Assembly: GCF_002078875.1 (NCBI RefSeq)
Contig: NC_034410.1
Span: forward strand, 75,546,661 to 75,610,660
Source of the DNA: Numida meleagris
Lineage: Eukaryota > Chordata > Aves > Galliformes > Numididae
Length of the DNA stretch: 64,000 nucleotides
Direction of reading: 5' to 3'
Positions 26,357-36,248 of the stretch are shown in pieces. Made by a program: the position numbers and the translations under genes. The notes under the pieces are model-generated. The model saw nothing but the letters and a program-made list of their open reading frames with translations. It made no database searches and had not been told where the DNA came from. Every line of letters begins with the position of its first letter. Position 1 is the first letter of the stretch.

Positions 26357-26646
26357 AGGGGAAAGACTCTTTAGCAGGTTCTGCTGCAATAGGACAAGGG
26401 GAAATGGTTTCAAACTAAGAGAGGGGAGATTAAGACTGGATAAAAGTAAAAAAAAAAATTATGATAAGGGTGGTGAGGCACTGGGTAGCCCAGAGAGGTG
26501 GTAGATGCCCCGTCCCTGGAGACCTTCGAGGTCAGGCCGGACAGGGCTCTGAGCAACTTGATCTAGCTGTAGGCATCCCCGTTCATTGTAGGGGAGTTGG
26601 GCTAGATGGCCTTTAAGGGTTCCTTCCAACCCAGATGATTCTATGG
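26357..26646 (+). mobile_element. CR1 LINE 3' end, sense, 5'-truncated
   Basis: The plus strand reads the final CR1 ORF2 segment: 'AGGACAAGGGGAAATGGTTTCAAACTAAGAGAGG', 'GGGTGGTGAGGCACTGGG', then 'GATGCCCCGTCCCTGGAGACC'. The 3' UTR follows and it ends GATTCTATGG. An A-run (about 26448-26458) sits where the family has AAATTCTTTACTG, showing a local expansion. Only the last 290 bases of the element are present. Confidence 0.92.
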
Positions 26647-27979
26647 CATCTGATATCCATCATTACACTGGCTTGCCCAATTACAGAAGCATTTTACGTA
26701 TCCTTATGTCTCGTAATGACTTAGTTCAGTTTCTGAATGAATCTAATGCTGAGTGCAAATACAAGATGAGATGCCAGGCTCAAAGTAGACCAATTTTTCA
26801 TGACAACTTGTTTATTCTTTAAAAAAAAATAAAATAGAAAAATCATCTCTTGTGTGTATTTGCCATTTAGTCCAATGGCATCTTAATGTTCTGTTTCTCT
26901 TAAAAGATCTTGGAGGTGAGATTTTCTTTTTGATGAAGGGCTGTTGAGAGTTTAGAATTCTTATATCTTAAACCATCCCATGCTGAAAATATATACCCTT
27001 TGCATCACATGCCAGAAAGAAGACAATAAAACTGCCACAGCAGAATAGACTGCAAGGTAAGTAACTGTTTTCTAGTTCTTTAAGACAACTTGTAAAAAGA
27101 AAATGAGCATTTTTTAAAAAATACAGTTGAAAGACTTGATGTATTTATTTTGAAACCTTGTGGAATTTTTTATGTTTGTAAGTTCTGACCTATTGATCTT
27201 CCTTCCGTCTGGTGACACCATTTATACTCATGCAGAGCATGATCAATGGTATAGAAAAACCATATTTTTCCCATACAACAATGATATTTTAAGTGACAGT
27301 ATAGTCAAGGGAGAAGACTTCAGTAATAATAAAAATTTTAAACAAGAAATATAGTTTGGGGTTTTATAGCCTTGCCAAATTGATTTTTACCAGGGTTATT
27401 TGCTATATTTTACCATCAGAGGAGTTGTCATATCTCCAAAAGCATTTCTTTTTTTTCAGTTAACTATTTTCAGTTGGGTAAGCAAATAAGCTTATTTGCA
27501 TTTAGTATGCTTTTCTGAATTACAGTCCAACATTTCATATCCTGAGGTTCTGGCAACTTTCTGCCCCATGTCCTCCGGCTTCTTGGCTTTAAGCTAAATC
27601 TTTTTCAAATGTATGAAAAATTCCCAGTTCTTTCTCTAGTCTAAACAGTGTAGGCAATCATTTCTCAAACAAAAGAGGTTTCTAGAGGTCGTTTTAGTCT
27701 CAGATCTGCAGAAAGGATGGGGAAAAATAGGAGGATACTCTTGTCTGATATTCCAGGAAAGAAAGGAAGCATTCTGAGAAAGTTAGGGTAAGATGCTGCT
27801 CTTGGACAACAGCTTCTGCTCAGTGCTGCAGAAGAACATGAAAATAAACCCAATATCTTAGCCAGTCAGAACTGGAAGAAAAATTTCTCCTCATTCCAAA
27901 ACCAGCAATTGACATTTTTCAGAGTGTGTGGGGGGGTAAAACTTAGCTGAAAAGATTGCTCAGGTACATGGGAGCTGGA

Positions 27980-28031
27980 ATGTATATATATATACACACA
28001 TATATATTATATACTATATATATATATATAA
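27980..28031. repeat. (TA)n microsatellite, interrupted
   Basis: TATATATATATA, ACACACA and further TATATA runs, an interrupted dinucleotide repeat able to form cruciform-like AT hairpins. Confidence 0.85.
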
Positions 28032-28190
28032 CTGACAAGATTTATCTGGTATATGTTGGAAAAGAATAAGACAAATAAGCTTCCATATTAATGTGGGCAA
28101 CTTCACACTCTTGCAACCTATTTTGGGGCAGGTGAACACACACTGTGAGAGAAATCCAGAAAAAAACATGCTAATTTGCTTTCCTTATGG

Positions 28191-28214
28191 AAAAAAAAAA
28201 AAAAAAAAAAAAAA
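28191..28214. repeat. Poly(A) run of 24
   Basis: Twenty-four consecutive A. Upstream sequence shows no recognisable mRNA or SINE, so the origin is unclear. Confidence 0.9.
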
Positions 28215-30081
28215 GCTTGGGGCTACCTGATTAACAGCTTATCAAATCTAATTCAGAAAGCAATAAATAATGAAAACAATGGTCTCTTGGGGAAGAGCTA
28301 TGGGGAGGAAAGGGGAACTCAACACATAGATACATGAAATTGTGAGGAAGATTGAGTCTAAGGTGGAGCCGCTATATTTGATTGACATGTCAACAAGTTA
28401 GAATGGTGTTGTGCTCCCCCAGATTATGGTGCTGGTTGTGGCTGTATGGCTTTGATCATTCTTTAATAAGAAGCCTGAAATTGTTGTAGAATAGAGATCT
28501 TGAAACAGAACTTATCATCCACCTGCTAGAGCTTATTAATTAAAAATAATTAAAATTAATTAAAATTATGCCACACCACTGAATGATGCCGAATGTCATC
28601 TTAACACTGGTGCTGTCTCTTCTGGGGTTGTCTGGCTTCATAGATGGCCAAGATCTTTTGCTTCAGAAGAAGAGAGGAGGAAAACCAAAATGATTTTAAA
28701 AATCTTTCTTGTCTCTACAGTGAATTTCTATTTTCACATAAACTCCTATCAAAATCTTGTGTGTTGTTCTCCTACAAAAGTAGCTGTCTCTGTGATCAAA
28801 TACCAAGAAATAATAACAAGCATTGAAATGTCCGTGGAGATGACATGAAATATCAACTCTGCTTTATTCTTGTAATTATAGCCCAGAGAATACACATGGG
28901 CTTTTAACCATTTGTTGATGGAGTTAACAGCTCTCTGCTGAAGCACAGTGGATTCAGGAAGATCCAGAGAGGCTGTGTCTGCCAGTTCAGTGCCCCATCT
29001 TAACTTCATTTTCGCCATTTAGTAGTAAAATAAGAGAAACTGCCACGGAGTTAATCTCACACAATTTTGCTTGACTCCCTCTGGGTCCTGAAGCAAGTGC
29101 TGAAATAAGGAAAAAAATGCTAACTCAGGTACAAACTGTGTAACTTAAAAGTCAGAAAGAAAGAAAAAAGAATTATAATAGGATATCTGATGTTGCTCTA
29201 ACAGTCACCCTCTGAGAGTTGTAAATTTCCTGTAAACTTCACAGAAAGAAGAGCTCAAATATTATTCATCTGAAACAAACGAATAAAAAACACGGCTGGA
29301 AGAGTAAAAAAGAAAAGCATTCACTGTGCAACACCAATAAATTTATTAATGCTTGAAAGGGATTATAGTGGATGTTGTCAATACCATACTTTGTACTGCA
29401 CAAAGAAAGCTAGGGAAGATGGGGCTGCTGGAAGCTTTGCAGGTGCCTAAATTAGGAAACAAAACTGGTTTTGTTATAATGGAAGCCTAGGGCTTAAGCT
29501 GCTGCGGACAATCCCTGTAAAACTGCACAAAACCTAGACACTACTTATTCCAAGAGTGTCTGGTTTTGTTTAAATAACATTCTTGTAGTCCTATTGCTGT
29601 TAAAGAAGATGGACTGATATGTAATAGCAAAAATAAAAACTATTTTTTGCCTGAACAAAAGGAAATCTAAGAAATAAGCAAAAAAGTATGTGAAAAATGA
29701 TGGGAAAACGGTGGTAAATATTTTAAAATAAATGGACAATGCCTTTCCATATACAGATGTATGAATACTGTCTTGTGCATTAATGAATTGTTCAGTAAGA
29801 CAAATTTTCACTGTCATGCATATGAATTTCAGAATGTGTTTTAGGACTGACAAAATTACTATAATTTCTTGGGATTAGGGTAAGCAAGTACTAACATGTA
29901 GGTCTGAATGATATTTTCTTAAAGAAATGTCTGGAAGAGTTTTTTAGTATATATACAGTCATTTCACAGTGTGGAAAAACTTGAAATGGTGGTCTATTGT
30001 ATCACCTTGTGTTTAATAGTCATGACTCACCTTTTGGAAATGTATTCGAGCATACATACTCTGAAAGCAGGAAGATGTGAA

Positions 30082-30530
30082 TTACAGAATCACAGAAGGG
30101 CTGAGGTTGGTGGGGACCTCTGGGTCCACCTGGTCCAACATGCCCAGCTCCAGCAGGGACACCCTGTGCCGGTTGTCCAGGATGAGGTCAAGGTGACTTT
30201 TGAAGACCTCCAAGGAGGAGACTCCACAGCCTCTCTGAGCAACTTGTGCCAGTGCTCTGTCACCTGCATGGTACAGAAGTACTTCTTGATGTTCAAAGGG
30301 AATTGGTCTTTCAATTCATGTCCACTGCCCCTTGTCCCGTCATTGGGCACTACTGAAAAGAGCCTGAATCCAAACTCCTTGCATCCTCCGTTCAGGTATT
30401 TATACACATTGATTAGATCCCTCCTGAGCCTCTTCACCAGACTGAACAATCCCAGCTCTCAGTCACAGGAGAGGTGCTCCTGTCACTTGGTCATCTTGAT
30501 GGCTCCCCTCTGAACTCTTTCCGTTAGGTC
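30082..30530 (-). mobile_element. CR1 LINE fragment, antisense, older subfamily
   Basis: The plus strand starts TTACAGAATCACAGAAGGGCTGAGG and continues with CR1 complement: 'TGGGTCCACCTGGTCCAACATGCCC', 'GGTATTTATACACATTGATTAGATCC' and 'CACAGGAGAGGTGCTCC'. The minus strand carries ORF2-like pieces (RRDLINVYKYLNGGCKE; KDQFPLNIKKYF) within a 119-codon frame at 30090-30449. It shares the CACAGA tail and wording with the copy at 14.49 kb. The 5' break is near 30530. Confidence 0.9.
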
Positions 30531-30662
30531 CATTGTGCAAGTCACAAAGTCATAGGTAAACTGGGAAGAGTTCTGCCATTATAATCAATGTTTAGATCCT
30601 GGTAAATATTAACAGACTATTGGATTTGAAATAAACCCAGCTGCTCATTATACAATCAAAGA

Positions 30663-30709
30663 GTCATAGAATCATTATGGCTGGAAAAGACCTCTAAGAT
30701 CATCTAGTC
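30663..30709 (-). mobile_element. CR1 3' stub, antisense, 47 bases
   Basis: GTCATAGAATCATTATGGCTGG followed by AAAAGACCTCTAAGATCATCTAGTC is the CR1 3' end complement. It stops abruptly at 30709, where a hAT-like terminus begins. The last bases, ATCTAGTC, fit the 8-bp hAT target pattern (nTCTAGnn). This suggests that the hAT element was inserted inside this CR1 rather than CR1 being truncated by chance at this spot. Confidence 0.8.
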
Positions 30710-31260
30710 CATAGGTGTCCAACCTTTTAGCTTCCCTGGGCAACACTGACTGAAGAGGAACTATAATATAGTTATTTATAGAAGTAACAATATTTTTTTA
30801 ATATTGGTTATTATTTTTTTTAAGAGTGCATCAAAAACATAAAACTAGTGGAATATTTGCCCTTGTTCTTTGAAACTAATGTATCGGTCTAGTTTGATGG
30901 AAGTGTTTGCAATTACTAGTGAGCTCTCAAGGTGTTCGTCAGAGATTTTTTATATAATCTCACTCTTTCTGTACTTCATCCTTGAAAAGGGTTGTTCACA
31001 AATGTATGTACTGCCAAAAGCAATTATGTGAATAAGGCATGATAGTGAAGAGAGGGATATATTTCTCTGGTAAGAGAGGTCTGGTAAAGAGATGTGATCA
31101 ATTTTTTCTTTGAGTTCAATGTCTGATTGCAGCTCTGTATATTCAGTTTGAAAATTCGCAGGTAATATATTCATGTTGAATGAAAATGAAGTTGCAAATA
31201 TTCCAAAAAATTGATGACTTTTTTGGAAATCTTAAAACTTACTGAAGTTTTTGAAAAAGA
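30710..31260 (-). mobile_element. hAT (Charlie-type) DNA transposon remnant, 3' portion
   Basis: The left edge CATAGGTGTCCAACCTTTTAG resembles the Charlie-group terminal inverted repeat (CAGGGGTGTCCAACCTTTT). It is followed by TTCCCTGGGCAACACTG, a common subterminal sequence of this group. Inside, on the minus strand, lies the transposase C-terminus (see the separate entry). No matching inverted repeat was found on the right side, so the element is missing its 5' part; the right limit is approximate. The 8 bases before the left edge (30702-30709) could be the target-site copy. Confidence 0.75.
30845..31250 (-). pseudogene. hAT transposase C-terminal dimerisation domain, decayed
   Basis: The minus strand encodes HQFFGIFATSFSFNMN, then TEYTELQSDIELKEK. 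FGSTYICEQPFSRMK follows, then after an in-frame stop (EII*K) SDEHLESSLVIANTS, ending at a stop at 30845-30847. These match in order the hAT C-terminal dimerisation domain: the 'F.NPF...LQMELIELQ', 'FGSTYxCEQ.FS.MK' and 'SRLTDEHLESxLRIA' blocks known from Charlie transposases and domesticated ZBED/FAM200-type proteins. The domain normally holds the transposase dimer together. The catalytic RNase H-like core and BED finger are absent. The in-frame TAA after the CEQ block and another upstream (31232-31234) show that it is not a functional or domesticated gene here. Confidence 0.85.
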
Positions 31261-33910
31261 AGGCTGCTCAGCAGAGAGGGAGAAATAAATCTCACTGAAG
31301 TAATAGCAACGTCAAGTGGTAGTCTGGGTGAATATCTTATCTGTGTCTAGATTAAATACCTAGACTCTATGACTATTTGAGGTTTGTCCCAAACCAGTGT
31401 GCTGAAATTGGTTCAGATTATATCATCAGGAGTCACTGTGTCATGAATAAACATAAGACACTTAGATTACAAAATCCTGAAGCTACTAAATCAAAAGGTC
31501 TACTGGTGATTGATTTTAAGAAAAGAAATCACATAAATTAGAAAAGTTGTTAAAAAAAGGTTAAAGATATTAATCATTCCCAGTGGCATAGGTAGTATTT
31601 AAACTATCATATGACAGCTCCAAGTAAAGGAATGCAGCCTGTCAGGAAGGACAAAATTCAACTGCCTTTCATTAGAAAAGGAGATTCATTAAAAACCTTA
31701 AGCCACATTGAAATGTGGAAAATAGAAGGAATGATAATCACTGATAGACTAGTTATATATAAAAACACAAAATGCCAATGCCAAAGAAAGAGTTGGAGAA
31801 ACAAGGTGCAGATATCAAAAATAAATCTATTTTCAAACATGAGGAATAAGCCTTCTGGGGTGTTTATAGCAAAAGGACATGAATCAAGGCAGGAAAAGAG
31901 CACTGAGGAAAGGAGACTATAGGAGAGAAGAAAAGCTATAGGTAAAATGAATAGTGAAATAAAATTTACATGACTGATTGGTGTTTACATTTGGGCTCCA
32001 GGGAAACCTGTGGATGAAACAGGTAAATCACAAATGTCTCTCTCTGACACAGTGTGGAGACGGAGTACTGACACATGCTTAACGTGGTACCACTTATTTT
32101 GGAGGGCTGTAGAGGAATCCTAGGGCTGACCAGTATCTCAACATATGCAGCAAGTTAACTAGCTGAAACTGCCTGAAAAATAGAATCTATGTGCACCTAA
32201 AATAGATGAAGATGACTGTGGAAAAGGGGACTAAAATGGGTAAAGACATTTCTGATTTAGAGTAAACAAGTTGCTGAAATGGTTAGTTTGCAGAATGGAG
32301 GAAGATTACTGGAAGAATCTCTCATCTCTCAGAGGTTTGCACTTGACTCCATGGTTTTACCTTGGTCATTAGCAATCTTGAAAAGAAGCTGAGCAGTGAG
32401 GTGAAAAAACCTAGCAACATTACCTAGTCTTTTGAGAGAGTATGTACAAGCAGTGCCTGTGAAAAATGCAAAAGCACTTCATAGTAGTGACTGACAGGTG
32501 ACAAAATGGTGGATGAATGTACAGAAGAAAACTTAAGTCTATTACCTTTATGCTTTAATTCATTTTTTGAAAAAGTAAACCATATGGAACTTAAATACAA
32601 AATTAACGTCATCAATCAATTTCAGAAAAAACAGAATACTTACAAACTCCAAATTACTGCTTTGCTTCAGAATGCGTATCTGCTAATTGCATCTTGGTGT
32701 CTACAGATATGCTTCTCTTGCAGGAGATTTTCAGGTTTGGACCAAACAGACTAGATTGAAACATGATTTCTGTTCTATTAAATCAAATCTAGCTATGAAA
32801 ATTTCTAGCTGTGAATTTTCTTCTAGTTACACATGTGAACAATCCATCTGGTAACTTTTAAAAAAATATACTATCTGTCTAGGCCAGCTTAAAAAGCCCC
32901 AGTTCCCAGGCAAGTCCTGCAAGTGTGAGGAATGTGTGGATCTGCACCAACAGTGGTGTCAGTACAGAATCCAAGCTGCTGACAGCCTCTTGGGCACATC
33001 TCCATCAAGAATAGGCACTACTGAGGGAAAAAGAAAATGGCATAAGAGCAAAGTCTTAGGAGAAATCTTCAGATAAAAATGGGTGCCTCTCTTGTGATTT
33101 GTGACACCTCCTGGCTGCTGCAGTGCCAATGAGGGGAGCAGCTTCCTGACCTCAGCTCTCCCTAGCCCACCACACAGCCTGGGGCTGTGGATGTGGCATT
33201 AGACTGTACCTGGACCACAGCTGGGACAGTGATGGGCCAGGGCCTATATGATCCCCTGTCTCTATCAGCTTTGCTATGGCTGGGCACTGTGGTGGGCAAG
33301 GAAGAAACAGTTGCGCCTATGCAGGGAGATGATCAAATCCTTGGTGAGGTCAGCAGATGATTACTTGGAATGTGCTGTCCCAGACATGCAGAACATATGG
33401 ATAGCAGACAGCAGGAATAGCAGGGGGCTCATCCTGCCTCAATTTCAGAACAAACACCCAAGACCTGACCTCCTTCATCCTGCACCCTCTGCCACACATC
33501 TCAGGGCACAACTCTCCTTTCCATCCTGTTCACCTTAGCACTGGCTGCACAGAACATACTACAAGGACAGTACAAAAAACAAACTGTCAAATCAAATGTA
33601 TTTCAAAGAGGAAAAAAAAACTTTGTCATTTTTTTTTTCATAATTTGCTTTGTTATTGTTTGCTCCACACACAAAACAATCCAATCAGTTTTAATGCCAA
33701 TATTCTAATAATGGGAATTATGAAATATAACTATAGGTGATCACTTTATCACTTGAGTTACAAATAGAAGGGGGGGGAAACAAAGAGAAAAAACATAGCC
33801 TATCTAGATATTAAAACTTTTTATGGCATTTCCTCTCCTTACTTTCAGAAGGCTCTGAAATCTCTCCTCAACCATGTTGTCCTTAGAAGTTGACAGAAAC
33901 AATAGTTGTT
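31261..33910. other. AT-rich unique DNA, then a GC-richer patch
   Basis: No gene or transposon was recognised. The part from about 33080 to 33540 is clearly richer in G and C and carries a 96-codon frame (33248-33538) with no recognisable motif. It could be an old repeat or an exapted segment, but neither can be shown from sequence alone. Confidence 0.5.
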
Positions 33911-34026
33911 CCATCCATCCACCAATCCATCCATCCTTCTTTCCATTCATCCATCCATCCATCCATCCATCCATCCATCCATCCATCCATCCATCCATCC
34001 ATCCATCCATCCATCTATCCACCCAT
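33911..34026. repeat. (ATCC)n microsatellite
   Basis: Tetranucleotide repeat with a perfect core of about 17 units at 33948-34015 and imperfect flanks. Because the unit length is not a multiple of three, every frame reads a repeating four-residue peptide: SIHP on the plus strand, WMDG on the minus strand. This explains the stop-free frames crossing it; they are not genes. Confidence 0.97.
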
Positions 34027-34170
34027 CATTAATGCCAAATTTTCCAGCTTTCCTTTGACAACTGTTTCACTTCAATTAATGATACTCCACTATAAAACAT
34101 ACCCAAATGTCTGGTGTACTATAAAATACATTAGGGAATTTTCCAACACAATATTTAGTATGTAAGATTT

Positions 34171-34284
34171 AGAATCATAGAATCATGGAGTGACTTGTGT
34201 TGGAAGGGACCTCAAGAATCGTCAAGTTCCAACCCTCCTGCCACAGGCACAGCCACCAACCTCCAGAGCTGGTACTAAACCAGA
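34171..34284 (-). mobile_element. CR1 3' end fragment, antisense
   Basis: The plus strand reads AGAATCATAGAATCATGGAG then TTGGAAGGGACCTCAAGAATCGTCAAGTTCCAACCC, the complement of a CR1 3' UTR. It ends near 34284, within the 3' UTR. About 120 bases of unassigned sequence separate it from a long sense CR1, so the two copies face each other by their 5' ends. Confidence 0.85.
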
Positions 34285-34404
34285 CTCATTTCAATGGGTT
34301 ACTTTTATTAAAAGGGTACAGGTGATATTTTTTACTAGTTATTATAAACTTTACATACTGTTAAGAATAAGTAATGATATAGGATGTGTCTGTTGGATGG
34401 ACAG

Positions 34405-35079
34405 CTGCAGAGAGACAGTTACAATCAATAGCTCTATGTCGAGGTGGAGGCTGGAGATAAACGGTGTCTGTCAGGGGTCTGTCTTGGGACTGATGCTCCT
34501 CAATATATTTTCCAATGACATAAACATTGGAATTAAGTGCCCCATCAGCGAGTTTGCAAATGACACCAAGGTGAGTGGTGCAGTTCATACTACAGAAGGA
34601 AGGGATGCCATCCAAAGGGACGTGAACAAGCCTGAAAAGTGCAAGATGTTGCACTTGGGTTAAGGCAATCAAAGGTATGTTACAGACTGGGAGGAGAACT
34701 CATTGAAAGAAGCCCTACAGAGAAGGACTTGGGGGTCCTGGTAGACAAAAAGCTGGACATGAGCCAGCAGTGTTCTCTTGCAGCCTGGAAGGCCAACAGT
34801 ATCCTGGGCTGCATCAAAAGAGAGAAGGGCAGCAGGGAAAGGGAGGGGATTGTTCCCCTGTACTCTGCTCTTGGGATGCCTCATCTGGAGTACTGTGTCC
34901 AGGCCTGGGGCCCCCAGGACAAGAAAAACATGGGGCTGTTGGAGTGGGTCCAGAACAGGGCCACAAGGGTGGTCAGAGGGATGAAGCAGTTTTACTGTGA
35001 AGAAAGGCTGAGGGAACTGTGCTTGTTCAGCCTGGAGAAAAGAAGGCTCTGGGGAAAAATAATGGCAGTCTTCCAGTAA
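34405..35079 (+). pseudogene. CR1 ORF2 reverse transcriptase, C-terminal half, broken
   Basis: It encodes the RT segment from NSSMSRWRLEINGVCQGSVLG onward, with the invariant PQG changed to CQG. The catalytic FADD box has become FAND (SEFANDTK), so one of the two metal-binding aspartates is lost. Downstream, [12 protein letters not shown] runs directly into CKMLHLG. The thirteen residues normally between them are missing in frame, and AAGTG flanks the gap in the intact copy. The reading then shifts frame after HLG and continues at 34639-35079 through [39 protein letters not shown] and [16 protein letters not shown] to a stop. In a live element this protein copies the RNA at the target site. 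This copy cannot. Confidence 0.9.
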
Positions 35080-35391
35080 TTAAAGGGAGCTTATAAAAAA
35101 GGAAACAAATTATTTACATGGTCTATAGTGATAGGAAAAGGGGAAACAGTTTAAACTAAAGAGGGGAGATTTAGATTAGATGTTACAAGGAATTTTTTTA
35201 CTCAGAGAGTGGTCAGCCACTGAAACAGGGTGCCCGGAGAAGCCGTGAATGTCCCATCCTTGGAGGTATTCAAGGCCAGGTGATCAAGGGTAGCATTATC
35301 TGGTGGGTGACAAACCTGCTCACTGAAGAGGGAGTGGAACTAGATGATCTTAAAGGTTCCTTCAAACCCAAGCCAAACTATGATTCTATGA
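34405..35391 (+). mobile_element. CR1 LINE, sense, 5'-truncated, about 1 kb
   Basis: The copy starts inside the reverse-transcriptase region of ORF2 and runs to the 3' terminal repeat (GATTCTATG at 35382-35390). The coding part is in pieces (see the pseudogene entry). The tail (GGAACTAGATGATCTTAAAGG) is typical CR1. The truncation point lies a little upstream of the SRWR...GVPQGS-equivalent block, close to that of the copy at 56.18 kb. Confidence 0.93.
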
Positions 35392-36248
35392 AATTGTACA
35401 TCTTTCATCTTTTTCTTCTGCATCCCATAGTTTTTGTTTTTTTTTTTTAATTTTCAATTTTACTCTTGCTGTGAAAGTGCTCATGTACTGCTTCCCTCCT
35501 ACCTGTATCTGAATTGGAGTTTTGGGGTATTTTTGTATTCGTAAGGCAAGAAATCAGGAACACAGATAAAGATATTGACATAAAACCAGCTTCAGAAGTC
35601 TTTCATCTCCCCTGGGCGTAACTTTCCTACTGTGTACATTCAACAGTAAAGTTCTTTAACACATCATACATCTGTGTCTCAATCAAGAGCTTAACTCTAT
35701 TTCAGACAAGTTCCCGAGTGAGTTCAGGTTGTGGCACCGTAGCATTCTGCATGGTTTAAACTGTCACAGATTTACCTGTCTGTGTATCATTTGCAGTATT
35801 CCTGGGATATGTATTGCCTCACAGTAATTGGTGTCTAGGCAAGTAGCAAACCTGTGCAAGACACAGCCACTCCTAGCTGCAGTATCAACAAATCTAGACA
35901 TTGTCATAATAAGCATGTAATTCTGATGACCATCAAAGTCTTTCTATTCTGATAGGCTGTCATTTTTGCCATGGGTCATTCATGAAAACTGCTGAGTATT
36001 GTGCAATGGGAACGTCCATCTCATAGCTAGCTGAGAGTTTCACTCAAGGGAGGTGAGGGAGGAGTCATTTGATCAAAAGGAAAATGACATGTTAGATGGC
36101 ATAAATTCTGACACCCACTGGAGGGTCTATGCATCCTTAGACAAGTTGTACTGTATTTCTGCTGAAGTCTATTATATAAAATAAAAACTATTAGCCATAT
36201 GTCACCAAACATGTTTACCTTTCACTTTCACATAATACGGTGAATGTA
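35392..36248. other. Unique DNA between two sense CR1 copies
   Basis: No gene or repeat was recognised apart from a T-run near 35440-35449. Confidence 0.55.

Larger units (their letters stand above)
26647..30081. other. AT-rich unique DNA with simple repeats
   Basis: No gene was recognised. It contains a TA-rich microsatellite (27980-28031) and a 24-base A run (28191-28214). A consensus-like splice donor at 27057 has a possible acceptor at 26906, but the enclosed sequence has stops in the frame I checked and would have to be non-coding. Confidence 0.55.

Noticed and set aside
28534..28567. ATTAATTAAAAATAATTAAAATTAATTAAAATTA as a homeodomain cluster
   Set aside because: Simple AT-rich sequence; such words are expected at this composition.
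29971..30513. 180-codon plus-strand frame
   Set aside because: Mostly the antisense of a CR1 fragment on the minus strand; the first 30 codons have no recognisable content.
33804..34165. Open frames encoding SIHP or WMDG peptide repeats on both strands
   Set aside because: They are translations of the ATCC microsatellite, which cannot contain stops in any frame.
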